A stretch of DNA of 64,000 bases. Source: Candidatus Kapaibacterium sp. (lineage in GTDB: Bacteria; Bacteroidota; Ignavibacteria; Kapaibacteriales; JAEUSM01). The stretch is from NCBI GenBank assembly GCA_016788785.1, contig JAEUSM010000006.1, positions 248,001 through 312,000 of the forward strand. Direction: 5' to 3'. A model generated the notes under the pieces. The model was given only the letters and a program-made list of their open reading frames with translations, made no database searches and was not told where the DNA came from. The stretch's first letter is position 1; each line of letters begins with the position of its first letter. Positions 32,983 to 42,600 of the stretch are shown here, piece after piece. The position numbers and the translations under genes were made by a program.

Positions 32983-33765
32983 ATGAAAATGAAAAACATC
33001 ATCTTTTTATTCGCATTATCAGTTATAGCACTTTCTTCTTGCTCTGATGATAAAACTCCTACCGATCCAGGTGGAGATACAAATTCAGCCTTACTTCCTT
33101 CTACTGTAGGCTCCTATTGGATTAATACCAACGTAGAAACAACACCTCCACCAAACCCAGCTCCAGATGAAGATACAAGAACTACAGATTCTTCAGTAGT
33201 TATTGGAAATAGTACTTATCAAGGTAGACAAGCAACTTCTGTTGTATATTATGTGAATGGAGCTGTAGCTGAAACAACTTATTACAACCAAAATTCGAAT
33301 GAATTATTCTCTTACACATCAGGAATTCAAACTGATTTCTTCAGTTTACCTGCTGGATGGGTGAAATTGGCAGATTATACTGCAACTTCATGGAAACCAT
33401 TTCCAGATACTACATTAGTAGATAATCCAATCACCTTTCAAGGAATAAACGCAGTTGTCAACGGAACTGTTACTTCTAACTCTACAAGAGGTGGTACTTC
33501 TACCGTTACTATAGATAATAAATCTTATACCGCCACCCAATTTACTTCGACAATTTCTATGAATTTACGTGCAACGGCAATGTTTGGACCTCAACCAATT
33601 GAAATACCTTTAAAATTTGATATTGTTTCGAGAGTTCAGCACGTTAAAGGTATTGGAGTTGTCTCTGCAATAACTGACGGATTTAATGTTAGTGCTGGTT
33701 CTTTTGGATCATTTCCTTCCAACGGAAATCAAACAACCCTTCTTAGATTCAAGATTAATCCGTAA
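32983..33765 (+). CDS. Lipoprotein, paralogue of the gene at 34867
   Basis: 260 residues. Lipoprotein signal MKMKNIIFLFALSVIALSSC with lipidation cysteine at residue 20, then a Thr/Pro/Asp-rich linker. The mature part shares with the gene at 34867-35877 the opening LPSTVGSYWI (there FPKTLGNYWI), TYYNQ / SYYSQ, LPAGWVKLADY / LPRRWVKIADF and IVSRVQHVKGIGVV / TSRETIWFVNKIGIV. The core of about 220 residues is therefore a shared beta-rich lipoprotein domain. It is followed by the first 58-bp direct repeat, which holds its terminator. Function unknown; an outer-membrane or periplasmic anchor is inferred. Confidence 0.75.
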   Translation: MKMKNIIFLFALSVIALSSCSDDKTPTDPGGDTNSALLPSTVGSYWINTNVETTPPPNPAPDEDTRTTDSSVVIGNSTYQGRQATSVVYYVNGAVAETTYYNQNSNELFSYTSGIQTDFFSLPAGWVKLADYTATSWKPFPDTTLVDNPITFQGINAVVNGTVTSNSTRGGTSTVTIDNKSYTATQFTSTISMNLRATAMFGPQPIEIPLKFDIVSRVQHVKGIGVVSAITDGFNVSAGSFGSFPSNGNQTTLLRFKINP

Positions 33766-33791
33766 TTGGTCAATAAAATTTCCTTTATTTC

Positions 33792-33849
33792 AAAACCTCA
33801 CACCATAATGTGAGGTTTTTTTGTATCTTTGAAGAAATAGTTATTGAAA
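33792..33849 (+). repeat. 58-bp perfect direct repeat, left copy (terminator plus -7 box)
   Basis: Identical over 58 bases to 34795-34852, exactly 1003 bases away. It holds the terminator hairpin CCTCAC-ACCATAAT-GTGAGG with seven T, followed by TATCTTTG (33824-33831), a match to TAnnTTTG. The two copies bracket the gene 33888-34736. Confidence 0.9.
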
Positions 33850-33887
33850 TTATTTTATTTTCTTAATTTAGTAAATCAAAAGTTGAA

Positions 33888-34736
33888 ATGGAGCATTTAC
33901 TTTTACCTTTAAGGAAAGACCTAGAATGTCTTTACGAGAATAACTTTGTTGAAAATGCATTAAACTTAAATAAATCATTAGGTTCAAGTTTTTTAACTAA
34001 TGTTATACCTATGTATTTTACAGGACAATTTGATGCTAAAACTGTTTTTGTTATGTTAAATCCTGGAGATGGAAACGCTGTAGAAAGTTTCCTAACTGTA
34101 CATAAAGGTAAATTCAAGAATCTTGAAGAATTTATAATAGAAGAAATAAATTCTAAGATATGCTATGGCAGAATTGATAGGAAACGACTTGATAGTTTTG
34201 ATTTAAAACAAGCAGCTTTTTTAAGTAATTTTGAGGAAAGTGGAATATATATACCAGAACATTTTTGGGAAAAAGATATTTGTACAAAATATACAGCAAA
34301 AGAAAATGTATTAATGCAAAAGTTACAATTAGAATTGATTCCCTATGCTTCAAATACATTTAACCTCTTTAAAAATTTGAATGAAGCAATAAAGCATATT
34401 GAAAAATTTGAAAATCATATCTTTAGGATATTTGACTCTATTTTTGAATATGAAAGAAAATTTGTAATTTTTGGTTCTAAACAATTCTATAATATTTTCA
34501 AAACCCTTTCTGAAAAGTATCAAGATATAGTTTCTATTGACTTTGGAAACTTAAATATCGAAAAAATTCCAAATTTAAGTAAAAGAGTATCTTTTAGAAA
34601 CATTAAAATTCGTTATTTCAACAAATCTGTTAATGCATTAATTGCTAACTCATTCCCGAGGAGAGATTTACCTAATGCTTATCCTCAAATGAGTTTATAC
34701 GGAAGACTTTGTTTTCAGAATTATGGAAACATCTGA
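33888..34736 (+). CDS. Unrecognised AT-rich gene in a direct-repeat-bounded insertion (possible UDG-like fold)
   Basis: 282 residues, no signal peptide or membrane segment. The gene is visibly richer in A and T than its neighbours and does not belong to the surrounding lipoprotein family. Features seen: a strand followed by MLNPGDGNA near residue 60, LELIPYAS near 150, a strand KFVIFGSKQF near 190 that leads into a helix, and the conserved-looking SFPRRDLPNAYPQM near the C-terminus. The NPG after a buried strand, the IPYAS and the late Pro-rich loop recall uracil-DNA-glycosylase-like folds, but this is only inference and no catalytic residue is assured. It lies between two perfect 58-bp repeats, suggesting recent arrival by transfer or duplication. 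Could be a defence or DNA-repair accessory gene. Confidence 0.6.
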   Translation: MEHLLLPLRKDLECLYENNFVENALNLNKSLGSSFLTNVIPMYFTGQFDAKTVFVMLNPGDGNAVESFLTVHKGKFKNLEEFIIEEINSKICYGRIDRKRLDSFDLKQAAFLSNFEESGIYIPEHFWEKDICTKYTAKENVLMQKLQLELIPYASNTFNLFKNLNEAIKHIEKFENHIFRIFDSIFEYERKFVIFGSKQFYNIFKTLSEKYQDIVSIDFGNLNIEKIPNLSKRVSFRNIKIRYFNKSVNALIANSFPRRDLPNAYPQMSLYGRLCFQNYGNI

Positions 34737-34794
34737 ATTTTGTTTGGTTTGTTTTTACGAATCCAATTAGTTCAAGAAAATCACATAAAATTAA

Positions 34795-34852
34795 AAAACC
34801 TCACACCATAATGTGAGGTTTTTTTGTATCTTTGAAGAAATAGTTATTGAAA
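34795..34852 (+). repeat. 58-bp perfect direct repeat, right copy (terminator plus -7 box)
   Basis: Second identical copy of 33792-33849. It supplies a terminator for the inserted gene (hairpin, then seven T) and a TATCTTTG box (34827-34834) 32 bases before the GTG at 34867. Before insertion one copy would have served between the two paralogous lipoproteins. Confidence 0.9.
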
Positions 34853-34866
34853 CGTACATATAATTT

Positions 34867-35877
34867 GTGAAGTATTTTCTCCTTTCAATTCTCGTTTTGT
34901 TTATTTTGAACGGTTGTTCGGACGAACCAACTGCGGTTAACGGTGACAAAATTCAGTTGTTTGTTACTCCAAAACAAGCAGTAGTTTCAGCGGGATCGAC
35001 GTTTCAATTGAGGGCAGAATATCCATTTGATGTGAATCATCAACTGATTTGGAGTGTAACAAGAGGTCCTGGGGCAGTCACTAATCAGGGAATATACATT
35101 GCTCCTGGGTTTTTGGTTTTTAGCTCTGATACTGCCATCGTTACGTGCTTTTCATCAACTGATTTGACAGTAAAGGATAGTGCAATCATTATAATCACTC
35201 CTCAATCAGGGTTTGATTATTTTCCAAAAACACTTGGTAATTACTGGATTTACGAACGATTTACTATCGATTCGAATAACAACGAGCTTCCAGCTTCTCG
35301 TCAAGTAGATTCATTAGTCATCAAATATACGCCAAAAATATTAGGATATGATGCGATTGGTTTGCAAACCTACCGAGGTGGAACAAGGGTGAATGATACC
35401 AGTTATTATTCACAAATTGGTCCGATTCTGTATCAATATCGCTCTCCTATTAACTTTCCGTTGATTCAATTACCACGTCGCTGGGTGAAAATTGCAGATT
35501 TTGTGGGCGGAGGATGGTCAGTATTTGATACAACACTTAATAATGCTTCTATTTCAGGACTTCCATTCACTGTTACGGGAACCATACAAGCAAATGCAAT
35601 ACGAACTCCTAACGAGCAAATTACAGTCAGTGGAAACCAATATACATCACAAAAAGTTGTTATATCAACCATTTATAATATCACGTTGAATCAACAGTTT
35701 TTGCCCATTCCAATTACATTCAACACAACTTCACGAGAGACAATTTGGTTTGTAAATAAGATTGGAATTGTAAAAAGTGAAGTAACCTCTGCAAGAATTG
35801 CCATTCCAATTATTGGAAATATTGGAATTGATGGCAGTAGAAGAAATCTTTTACGATACAATGTTGCAGAAGAATGA
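34867..35877 (+). CDS. Lipoprotein with N-terminal Ig-like domain, paralogue of the gene at 32983
   Basis: 336 residues from a GTG start. Lipoprotein signal with ILNGC, lipidation cysteine at residue 17. Residues about 28-110 look like a bacterial Ig-like domain (IQLFVTPKQAVVSAGSTF, then WSVTRGPGAVT). The C-terminal about 220 residues are the domain shared with the lipoprotein at 32983 (YFPKTLGNYWI, WVKIADF, FVNKIGIVKSE). It has this extra N-terminal domain that the shorter paralogue lacks. The stop overlaps the flippase start (ATGA), so these two are translationally coupled. Function unknown. Confidence 0.78.
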   Translation: MKYFLLSILVLFILNGCSDEPTAVNGDKIQLFVTPKQAVVSAGSTFQLRAEYPFDVNHQLIWSVTRGPGAVTNQGIYIAPGFLVFSSDTAIVTCFSSTDLTVKDSAIIIITPQSGFDYFPKTLGNYWIYERFTIDSNNNELPASRQVDSLVIKYTPKILGYDAIGLQTYRGGTRVNDTSYYSQIGPILYQYRSPINFPLIQLPRRWVKIADFVGGGWSVFDTTLNNASISGLPFTVTGTIQANAIRTPNEQITVSGNQYTSQKVVISTIYNITLNQQFLPIPITFNTTSRETIWFVNKIGIVKSEVTSARIAIPIIGNIGIDGSRRNLLRYNVAEE

Positions 35878-37343
35878 GCAGTAAGATAAAAGCCTTACTC
35901 TCGGACACTGCAGTGTATGGGGTAAGTACTATCATCGGAAGATTTCTTACATTCTTGCTGACACCCCTCTATACAAACTATCTTCTCCCAGAAGAATTAG
36001 GAGTATTTGTAACGATATTTAGCTATATAGCCTTTGTAAACATCGCATTTTCATTTGGAATGGAATCTTCTTTTTTTCGATTCTACGACAAAGATTCAGA
36101 AGAAAAAACAAAAAAAGTCTTTTCGATTACGTTTTTCACGATTGTTTCAATTGCTACATTTCTAATACTCCTCTTTCATCTTACCATTGTTCCATTTGTT
36201 GAATTTACTTCTTTAGAAGTTTTTTCTTCAGCAAATAAGATACTGCTTTATTCATCGCTAATTCCTTTTTTTGATTGTTTTATGATTATTCCATTTGCAT
36301 TGTTACGAATGCAAAGAAAAGCAAAGAAATTTGCCGGAATCAAAATAGTCGGTATTGTCGTAAATGTAGCTGCAAACATCTATTTTGTTGTTTTTAAAGG
36401 GATGGGAATCGAAGGGGCATTATTAGCTGGGATAATTTCTTCCTTTATAGGAATTTTGTTCGTTTTGCCTGAGTTAAAACGATATTTACAACCACTTTTT
36501 GATTGGACATTGTTTAAAGAATTAGCAAAATTTGGATTGCCAACGATGCCATCGGGATTTGCATCCATGATGTTGCAAGTTGCCGATAGACCAATTTTAT
36601 TATTTTTGACAAATGCTCAAATCGTTGCAATTTATAATGTGAATTATCGGCTTGGAATTCCCATGATGTTGGCGACAACAGTATTTGAATACGCATGGAA
36701 GCCATTTTATATGACCCATGCTGAAGATAAAGAAGCTCCCCAACTATTCTCACGAGTTTTTACACTCTACAATCTTTATGCTTGTATTGTCTTTCTAATT
36801 TCAGCACTTTTTATTGAGTATGTTATACAAATTCCAATCAAGAACGGAACCATAATCAACAGTCAATATTGGGTTGGAGTTGGGATGATTCCAATCATAC
36901 TTTTTGGGTATATGCTCTATGGAATGTATGCTAATTTTTCCGCAGGACTGTATATTACCAAACAAACAGTCAAATTACCGTTGATAACAGGAACTGCTGC
37001 TGTAGTCAATGTACTTGGAGTCTTTGTTCTTTCTCCAATCTATTCTTACAATGGGGCAGCTTGGGCAACTGTATTGGCTTACGCAACATCGTCTATGATA
37101 ATGTACTACTACGCTCAAAAAGCATTTACAATTCCTTACGAATGGTCTAAAGTCGGTGTTTTGTATGTTTTCACTTTTTTACTGTATTTCGCAAGTAAAA
37201 TTTTGACAACATTAGAGCCAACTTGGATAAATTTTGCTATCAGAATAGGAATGTTCCCAATTCTTTTTGTACTTTTGTACTTCTGTAAATTCTTTCGACC
37301 TGATGAATTGTTGTTGTTTAAAAAACTTCTAAAGAAAAATTAA
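35874..37343 (+). CDS. Wzx-like polysaccharide flippase (MOP superfamily)
   Basis: 489 residues with about 12-14 hydrophobic segments spanning the whole length, no signal peptide. The N-terminus VYGVSTIIGRFLTFLLTPLYTNYL followed by PEELGVF, and the later FGMESSFFRFY and AKFGLPTMPSG are typical of RfbX/Wzx O-antigen or exopolysaccharide flippases. These inner-membrane proteins move undecaprenyl-linked oligosaccharides to the periplasm. No glycosyltransferase is next to it, so the transported glycan is unknown. It is coupled to the upstream lipoprotein (ATGA) and to the downstream SDR gene (five-base gap). Confidence 0.88.
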   Translation: MSSKIKALLSDTAVYGVSTIIGRFLTFLLTPLYTNYLLPEELGVFVTIFSYIAFVNIAFSFGMESSFFRFYDKDSEEKTKKVFSITFFTIVSIATFLILLFHLTIVPFVEFTSLEVFSSANKILLYSSLIPFFDCFMIIPFALLRMQRKAKKFAGIKIVGIVVNVAANIYFVVFKGMGIEGALLAGIISSFIGILFVLPELKRYLQPLFDWTLFKELAKFGLPTMPSGFASMMLQVADRPILLFLTNAQIVAIYNVNYRLGIPMMLATTVFEYAWKPFYMTHAEDKEAPQLFSRVFTLYNLYACIVFLISALFIEYVIQIPIKNGTIINSQYWVGVGMIPIILFGYMLYGMYANFSAGLYITKQTVKLPLITGTAAVVNVLGVFVLSPIYSYNGAAWATVLAYATSSMIMYYYAQKAFTIPYEWSKVGVLYVFTFLLYFASKILTTLEPTWINFAIRIGMFPILFVLLYFCKFFRPDELLLFKKLLKKN

Positions 37344-37348
37344 CGATT

Positions 37349-38053
37349 ATGAACCATGTACTCATCACTGGAGCAGCTGGAAATTTAGGATTAACTGTTA
37401 CTAAAATGTTTTTAAAAAACTCATGGAAAGTAACAGCATTAACAAAAGATAGTATTGAATCCAATGTGTTAGAATCAGCGTTTAAAGACTTTGAGAATGA
37501 TTTGACAATTTATAATTGTGATGTAACAAATGAAGAACAAGTAAAACAAATTTTTGAACTTCTTCATCTTCGTCATATTTCAGCAATTGTTCATTTAGTA
37601 GGAGGAATTTCAGCTGGACAACCAATTAATGATACACCATTAGTTGTTTTTGAAGAAATGATTTCTCTTAATACAACTTCTACATTTCTTATGCTTTCCC
37701 ATGGGATTGAACATTTCAAAAAAAATGAAATACAAGGCTCAATAATCACCATTGGAGCAAAAGACAATTACCATCAATCAAAAAATAGAAGTGCCTATGC
37801 GGCATCTAAAGCTGCTGTTCAATCTTTAACACTTACAGCATCAGAAGAAGGAAAAGATTACGGAATTCGAGCAAATATCATTCTTCCTGGAATTATAAGA
37901 ACACCTGCTAATTTGGCGTGGGCAGAAAATGGTGAAGAATCAAAATGGACTGACCCAAAAAGTATTGCTAACACTATTTTTTATCTTGCAACCCCTGTTT
38001 CAAAGGGAATTACGGGTACTGTTATAGAGATGTACGGTCAACTTCCAGCGTAA
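37349..38053 (+). CDS. Short-chain dehydrogenase/reductase
   Basis: 234 residues, the classical SDR size. A Rossmann fold with the NAD(P)-binding GAAGNLG (residues 8-14), CDVTNEEQV near 57-65 and the catalytic pair Tyr150 and Lys154 (YAASK), with IRANIILPGIIRTP after it. The residue normally occupied by the catalytic Ser, about 13 before the Tyr, is in ITIGAK and lacks a serine, as in a minority of SDR families. Cytoplasmic oxidoreductase; substrate unknown. It is the last gene of the lipoprotein-flippase-SDR set, and its stop lies one base from the convergent gene 38055-39605, with no hairpin between. Confidence 0.85.
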   Translation: MNHVLITGAAGNLGLTVTKMFLKNSWKVTALTKDSIESNVLESAFKDFENDLTIYNCDVTNEEQVKQIFELLHLRHISAIVHLVGGISAGQPINDTPLVVFEEMISLNTTSTFLMLSHGIEHFKKNEIQGSIITIGAKDNYHQSKNRSAYAASKAAVQSLTLTASEEGKDYGIRANIILPGIIRTPANLAWAENGEESKWTDPKSIANTIFYLATPVSKGITGTVIEMYGQLPA

Positions 38054-38054
38054 T

Positions 38055-39605
38055 TTATTCTTCGTTGCGTTTATTTCTTGCACCAATTGCAAATTTGGAT
38101 TTTAATCGAGGTAAAACTGAATCCCATAATTCGTTGAAGGGGATAAATTCATGTGGTCCGAGAAAGAACCCTGTATCACTTTGTTGTAATTCCAACATCA
38201 AATATCGTGTTGAACGAGATATTTCACCGGGATCATCACCTGATTTTATAAATTGTCGAACAATTCTCAGTAATAACAACAATCGTTTATTTCGAGCATC
38301 ATAGCGAAAATAATTTTCTAAATAGTACTCAATCAATTTTGTGAATTTTTGCAAATCTGTATCTTCTTTTTCAAAGGATTCTAAAAAAAACTGCAACAGC
38401 AATATAGACATTCCAACGGTAGTATCTTCACTTTTTGGCGATTGAAAGTATGGTTTTGTGATGAATTTTAGTGCTGAAAAACCTTTAGAAAACAATGACT
38501 CCACTTCGTTTTTATCAATTCCATGTAAATACACTGCGACAAAATAGAGCCAAATCCCACAGATATAAAACTCTTCTTGCTGATATAATGAGAGTTGATT
38601 AAATTGAGGATCTTTTCGTACGGTATAAAATGTATTTAACGCCGATCTGATAGATTGAAGTGACAGAAAAACCACAATAGCCAACTGTTGAATTTCTACC
38701 CAAGTACTAAAAGAAATATCAGTATTTTCTTGGTAGACTCGAAGTATATTTTCTGCAATTTCAAACTTTTTACACGCAATTAACGCCTCTAACCATACTA
38801 CAAAAACCTCAGGAGGAATGGTCAATATTTCTTTTTTACTTCTCGTTATATCTTCGTATTCTACTAAATATCCACATATCTTAGAATAATTTGCAGTATA
38901 TTTCAAACCTTTTGTCAATAATGAAAATGCTTTGAATTTAATTTCGGACTGTGGATAGAGCAATAACAAGGCATCCAAAGGTTCCAAAGTAGCATCAATT
39001 TGACGTTGAAATTCTGTAAAAGGACCAAAATTTGTTCCAAGAACCTTTATAAGCGAAACTTCAATTTTCTCTAATGTAGTCAGAATCTCAAATGATTTTG
39101 CTAAGGATTCTAACTCCAATTGTAATTTAATTATTTCATTTCGTGAATATTTGTCGCGATAGGAAAGGACCTTTCGTATACAATCCATTTGTAAAATGAC
39201 ATCAGAACAGTCTTTGGAAAGTGTGTGAGCTTTTTTTACCAAATCATAGGCTTCATCACTAAAATTATTCTCTTCTAAAACATCAACCAACCATAATAGT
39301 TTTCGTAATTGAAGAATAATTGATGTTTTGGAATATTTATCGTTAGAACTAAATTGGTGAATAAATAGTGAATTGAGTAAACGATCTTTCAACTTGTTTT
39401 TAAGAATTGCATAGGTTTGTTTGTTCATTTCTGACCCATACAAATCCTTTAACGCCTCTTCATCCGATTGATATTCATTTGATTTAATTTTGGAGTAAAG
39501 AGTTTTAATGAGAGAATCATCTTCTACTTTCATCGCAATGATGACAGGCTCTTTTTGTACTAACGGAGATTCCAACAATGTAATCAAATTCTTTAAATTC
39601 TGCAT
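38055..39605 (-). CDS. Large helical protein, possibly TPR-like, unknown function
   Basis: 516 residues, almost entirely helical, with no signal peptide. Regular amphipathic helix pairs (for example WLVDVLEENNFSDEAYDLVK, FEIAENILRVYQEN, RSALNTFYTVRK) suggest a TPR-like superhelix; the N-terminal ESPLVQKEP and KDLYGSEMNKQTYAI stretches look conserved-like. The charged C-terminus ends in GARNKRNEE. No named family is recognised. It is the last gene of an eleven-gene leftward run and starts one base after the T9SS gene stop (39607). It may be a scaffold or regulator for the envelope genes before it, which is inference. Confidence 0.65.
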   Translation of the reverse strand: MQNLKNLITLLESPLVQKEPVIIAMKVEDDSLIKTLYSKIKSNEYQSDEEALKDLYGSEMNKQTYAILKNKLKDRLLNSLFIHQFSSNDKYSKTSIILQLRKLLWLVDVLEENNFSDEAYDLVKKAHTLSKDCSDVILQMDCIRKVLSYRDKYSRNEIIKLQLELESLAKSFEILTTLEKIEVSLIKVLGTNFGPFTEFQRQIDATLEPLDALLLLYPQSEIKFKAFSLLTKGLKYTANYSKICGYLVEYEDITRSKKEILTIPPEVFVVWLEALIACKKFEIAENILRVYQENTDISFSTWVEIQQLAIVVFLSLQSIRSALNTFYTVRKDPQFNQLSLYQQEEFYICGIWLYFVAVYLHGIDKNEVESLFSKGFSALKFITKPYFQSPKSEDTTVGMSILLLQFFLESFEKEDTDLQKFTKLIEYYLENYFRYDARNKRLLLLLRIVRQFIKSGDDPGEISRSTRYLMLELQQSDTGFFLGPHEFIPFNELWDSVLPRLKSKFAIGARNKRNEE

Positions 39606-39606
39606 T

Positions 39607-42600
39607 CTATTGAATTTTAATAAACTGTTTTGAATAAACGCCTTTAGCAGTACTATACTTTACTGAATACAATCCACTCGGAAAATGTTGAACCGAAAAC
39701 TGAACATCTTTTGAATCATTTTGAAATGAAGTTACTAATGAACCAATTGCATTATAAATTTCAATTTTTGAAGTCATTTCTATGGTTGGGAATGACAAAT
39801 ATAAGTTATCAGTTACTGGATTAGGATTCATTGTAAAACCATCTTCTTCATTCGTTTCCTCAACAGACACTACAGGGAAAGTTGAAAAGCTCCACGTTGG
39901 CGACCAATCGCTCACCCAATTTACACCATAAGCTCGAACTTTCCAAAAGTAAATTCTGTTTTGCATCAACGAAGTTGGAAACGTTACTCTTTCGATTGAA
40001 AATCCACCATCATACACTGATGAAACCGAACTTTGTTCTGACAATTGCCATTCATAAAAAACGGTATTAGGGAATGTTGCCCACAAAAGTGGAGTAGTTA
40101 TTGGTATACTTGTTGCAAAATTTGGCGGAAAAACTAATTGTGGTCGGCTGTTATCTAATGAAGGAACATAGACTCTAATGCGTTTCTTTACTATAGTTCC
40201 ATTAGGAGATTCGAATTCTACAGCATACCAACCGATTGTTGTTCCTTCGGAAACAAATGCATTATAATTTCTACTCCCTTGTTGAGTAGTTTCTACAAAT
40301 GATTGGAGAGGGGGAAATTTTAAACTATCTCGCACTGAAATAGTAGCATTTGGTTTTCCAACACAGAAAGAATCTAACAATCGCAAAGTAAATCCGTATG
40401 TTTCCCCCTGCTGTAATGCTATGATTGAATCTAGCGGATACACTCGAAAAATCTCATTACTACTCGGAGCATTGACACGTAAAAACGTAGTTTCAGTATT
40501 TGATGCATCATACCCAAGTTTATTAGCGATTATATCGAATCTATGCAACCCATTAGCATTTAAACTGGAAATTTGAAACGGGAATTGAACTATACCTTGT
40601 GCATTAGAAATTCGAGTAATAAACTGCGGAATAACAGGAGCATTAGTTGTCATTGTTACTGATGCACCAGCGACTGGAATGAACATTCTATCCAAAACTT
40701 GAGCAGTTAATGTAACCGAATCACATTGTTGTCGAGTTATAGTTGTTGTGGAAGGGGAAACTTTCACAATTAACGGTTCTAATTGGGGAGATGTTGGATT
40801 TATTTTTACTGTTCTAAAAATTGTATCGGAAGTTTGAAAAGAATTTTTCGAAGCAACAAATTTCAAAAGATATATTCCTGGTTGAATAGTTGGTGGTACT
40901 ATAAACTGATACAAAGCAGTACCTTGAGAATTTGAAATTCTTTGTTCTGAAGAACTCAACATAGAATTGATTATTATAACGGTTGCTCCATTTTCAGGTA
41001 AACAAGTACCATTTTTAATAAAAGCTTGGTAAGAAATAGCATTTCCAATTGTAGATTCTATTTGAGCTATTGGAGTAACTTGTAAATACAGCGAATTAGG
41101 ATTAAGTGACGTTAAATTTATCGTTACAAAATTTGCAAAAGATGTAAATCCAAGTTTTGAATAAGTAAAACGAATTCTGTGTGTTCCAGTGCTTTGCAAA
41201 TTTCCAATAGTTGTGTAGGTGAATTCTCCTAGTGAATTTGTTGTTATGGTAACAACTTTACTAGGAAGAGACAACGAATCTACTACTTGTATGGTAACAC
41301 TATTTTGAGGAACTCCATTTGTATTCCTAACAATTCCTCGAATGATAACGGTATCGCAATTTTTTGCAGTAATTGAAGTAGGAGTTTGAAATTGAATAGA
41401 AAATTGTTGATTCGTTTGTTGGTTTTGGATTACCCTAACTATCCGTCTTTGTTCAATGGAAGGAGTATATCCACCTTTTGAGGCTATTGCACGTAATCTA
41501 TAAAAACCAAGCATTTTATTGTTAGTTCTAATTGTATAGGCAACTGTACCATTTAAACCAGTTATTCTCGCAGTAACTGCAATTGGTGAGGAAGCAGAAT
41601 CAACTAGGGTTATGAGTGCATTTGGAACTAACAATCCAGAACTATCTGTCACCACAAAAGTTACAATTGCAGAATCTGTAGATCCCATCACAACTGTATC
41701 AGGTGGTATTATTGACAAATTCAACAAATTTTGCAAAGTATCTACTAAAAGAACAACCCTTTGAACTGTTGCAGAGGCTTTATATTCTTGTTTGGTTGCA
41801 TTAAAACTTACTATGTATTGTTGTTTTGGACTCGTGGAGCTCGTAGACAGTCCAATTAAGGTATTTGGGTTTTGAATTTGAAAACTACTTACTCTATGAT
41901 TTGACAACAATGTATCAGTTATAGTCAGTGCACACACTACATTTTGCCCCATCTCATCAACCACAGTAGCAGTAAAGAAAACAGAATCACCTCTAGTAAT
42001 TTGTTGAGAGGTAATAGGTGCAACTGTAAGAAATAATTCCTTTGGTTTTAATCGTTCACCACCAAGACGAACTACCGCTCCAGTAGTAAAAAATAATTGA
42101 TCTAAGGTATCAAGATTGAAAATTGATCTTCCTTTTAAATTACCTCCAAAATGTATCCACGATGAGTCTTGAGAAACATCAACAGAAGTTGCTATTTCTA
42201 ATCCGTCACCTCCATAATTTGTAGCAGCAACAACATTTCCATTTAAATCAAATTGAATTAAGAAAATATCATTACTTCCTTTTGCAATCAATGGAATGGG
42301 ATAATCTTGAATTTGAAGTGTATTTCGAAAAGAACCCGTTACATATACATGAGATGAAGTAAAAGTAATATCATTTACACGTGAGAACATTGAAGCATTT
42401 AAGGACTTCGACCAAACCAAATTACCATTGGAAGAAAATTTTGCTATAAATGTATTCTGTTCACCTTTTGCAGCTAATGTCGAGCCATTTGTAAACAACA
42501 AAGTATCTCCAAATGAACCTCCGACGTAAATATCTCTATTGTTATCAATTGCTATTGCTTTTCCTTCATTTATTGCAGATTTGGAACGCATTGTTCTTGT

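Noticed and set aside
38053-38055. Missing terminator between convergent SDR and helical-protein genes
   Set aside because: The one-base gap leaves no room for a hairpin, but many convergent genes in compact genomes behave this way, so it is not treated as a finding.
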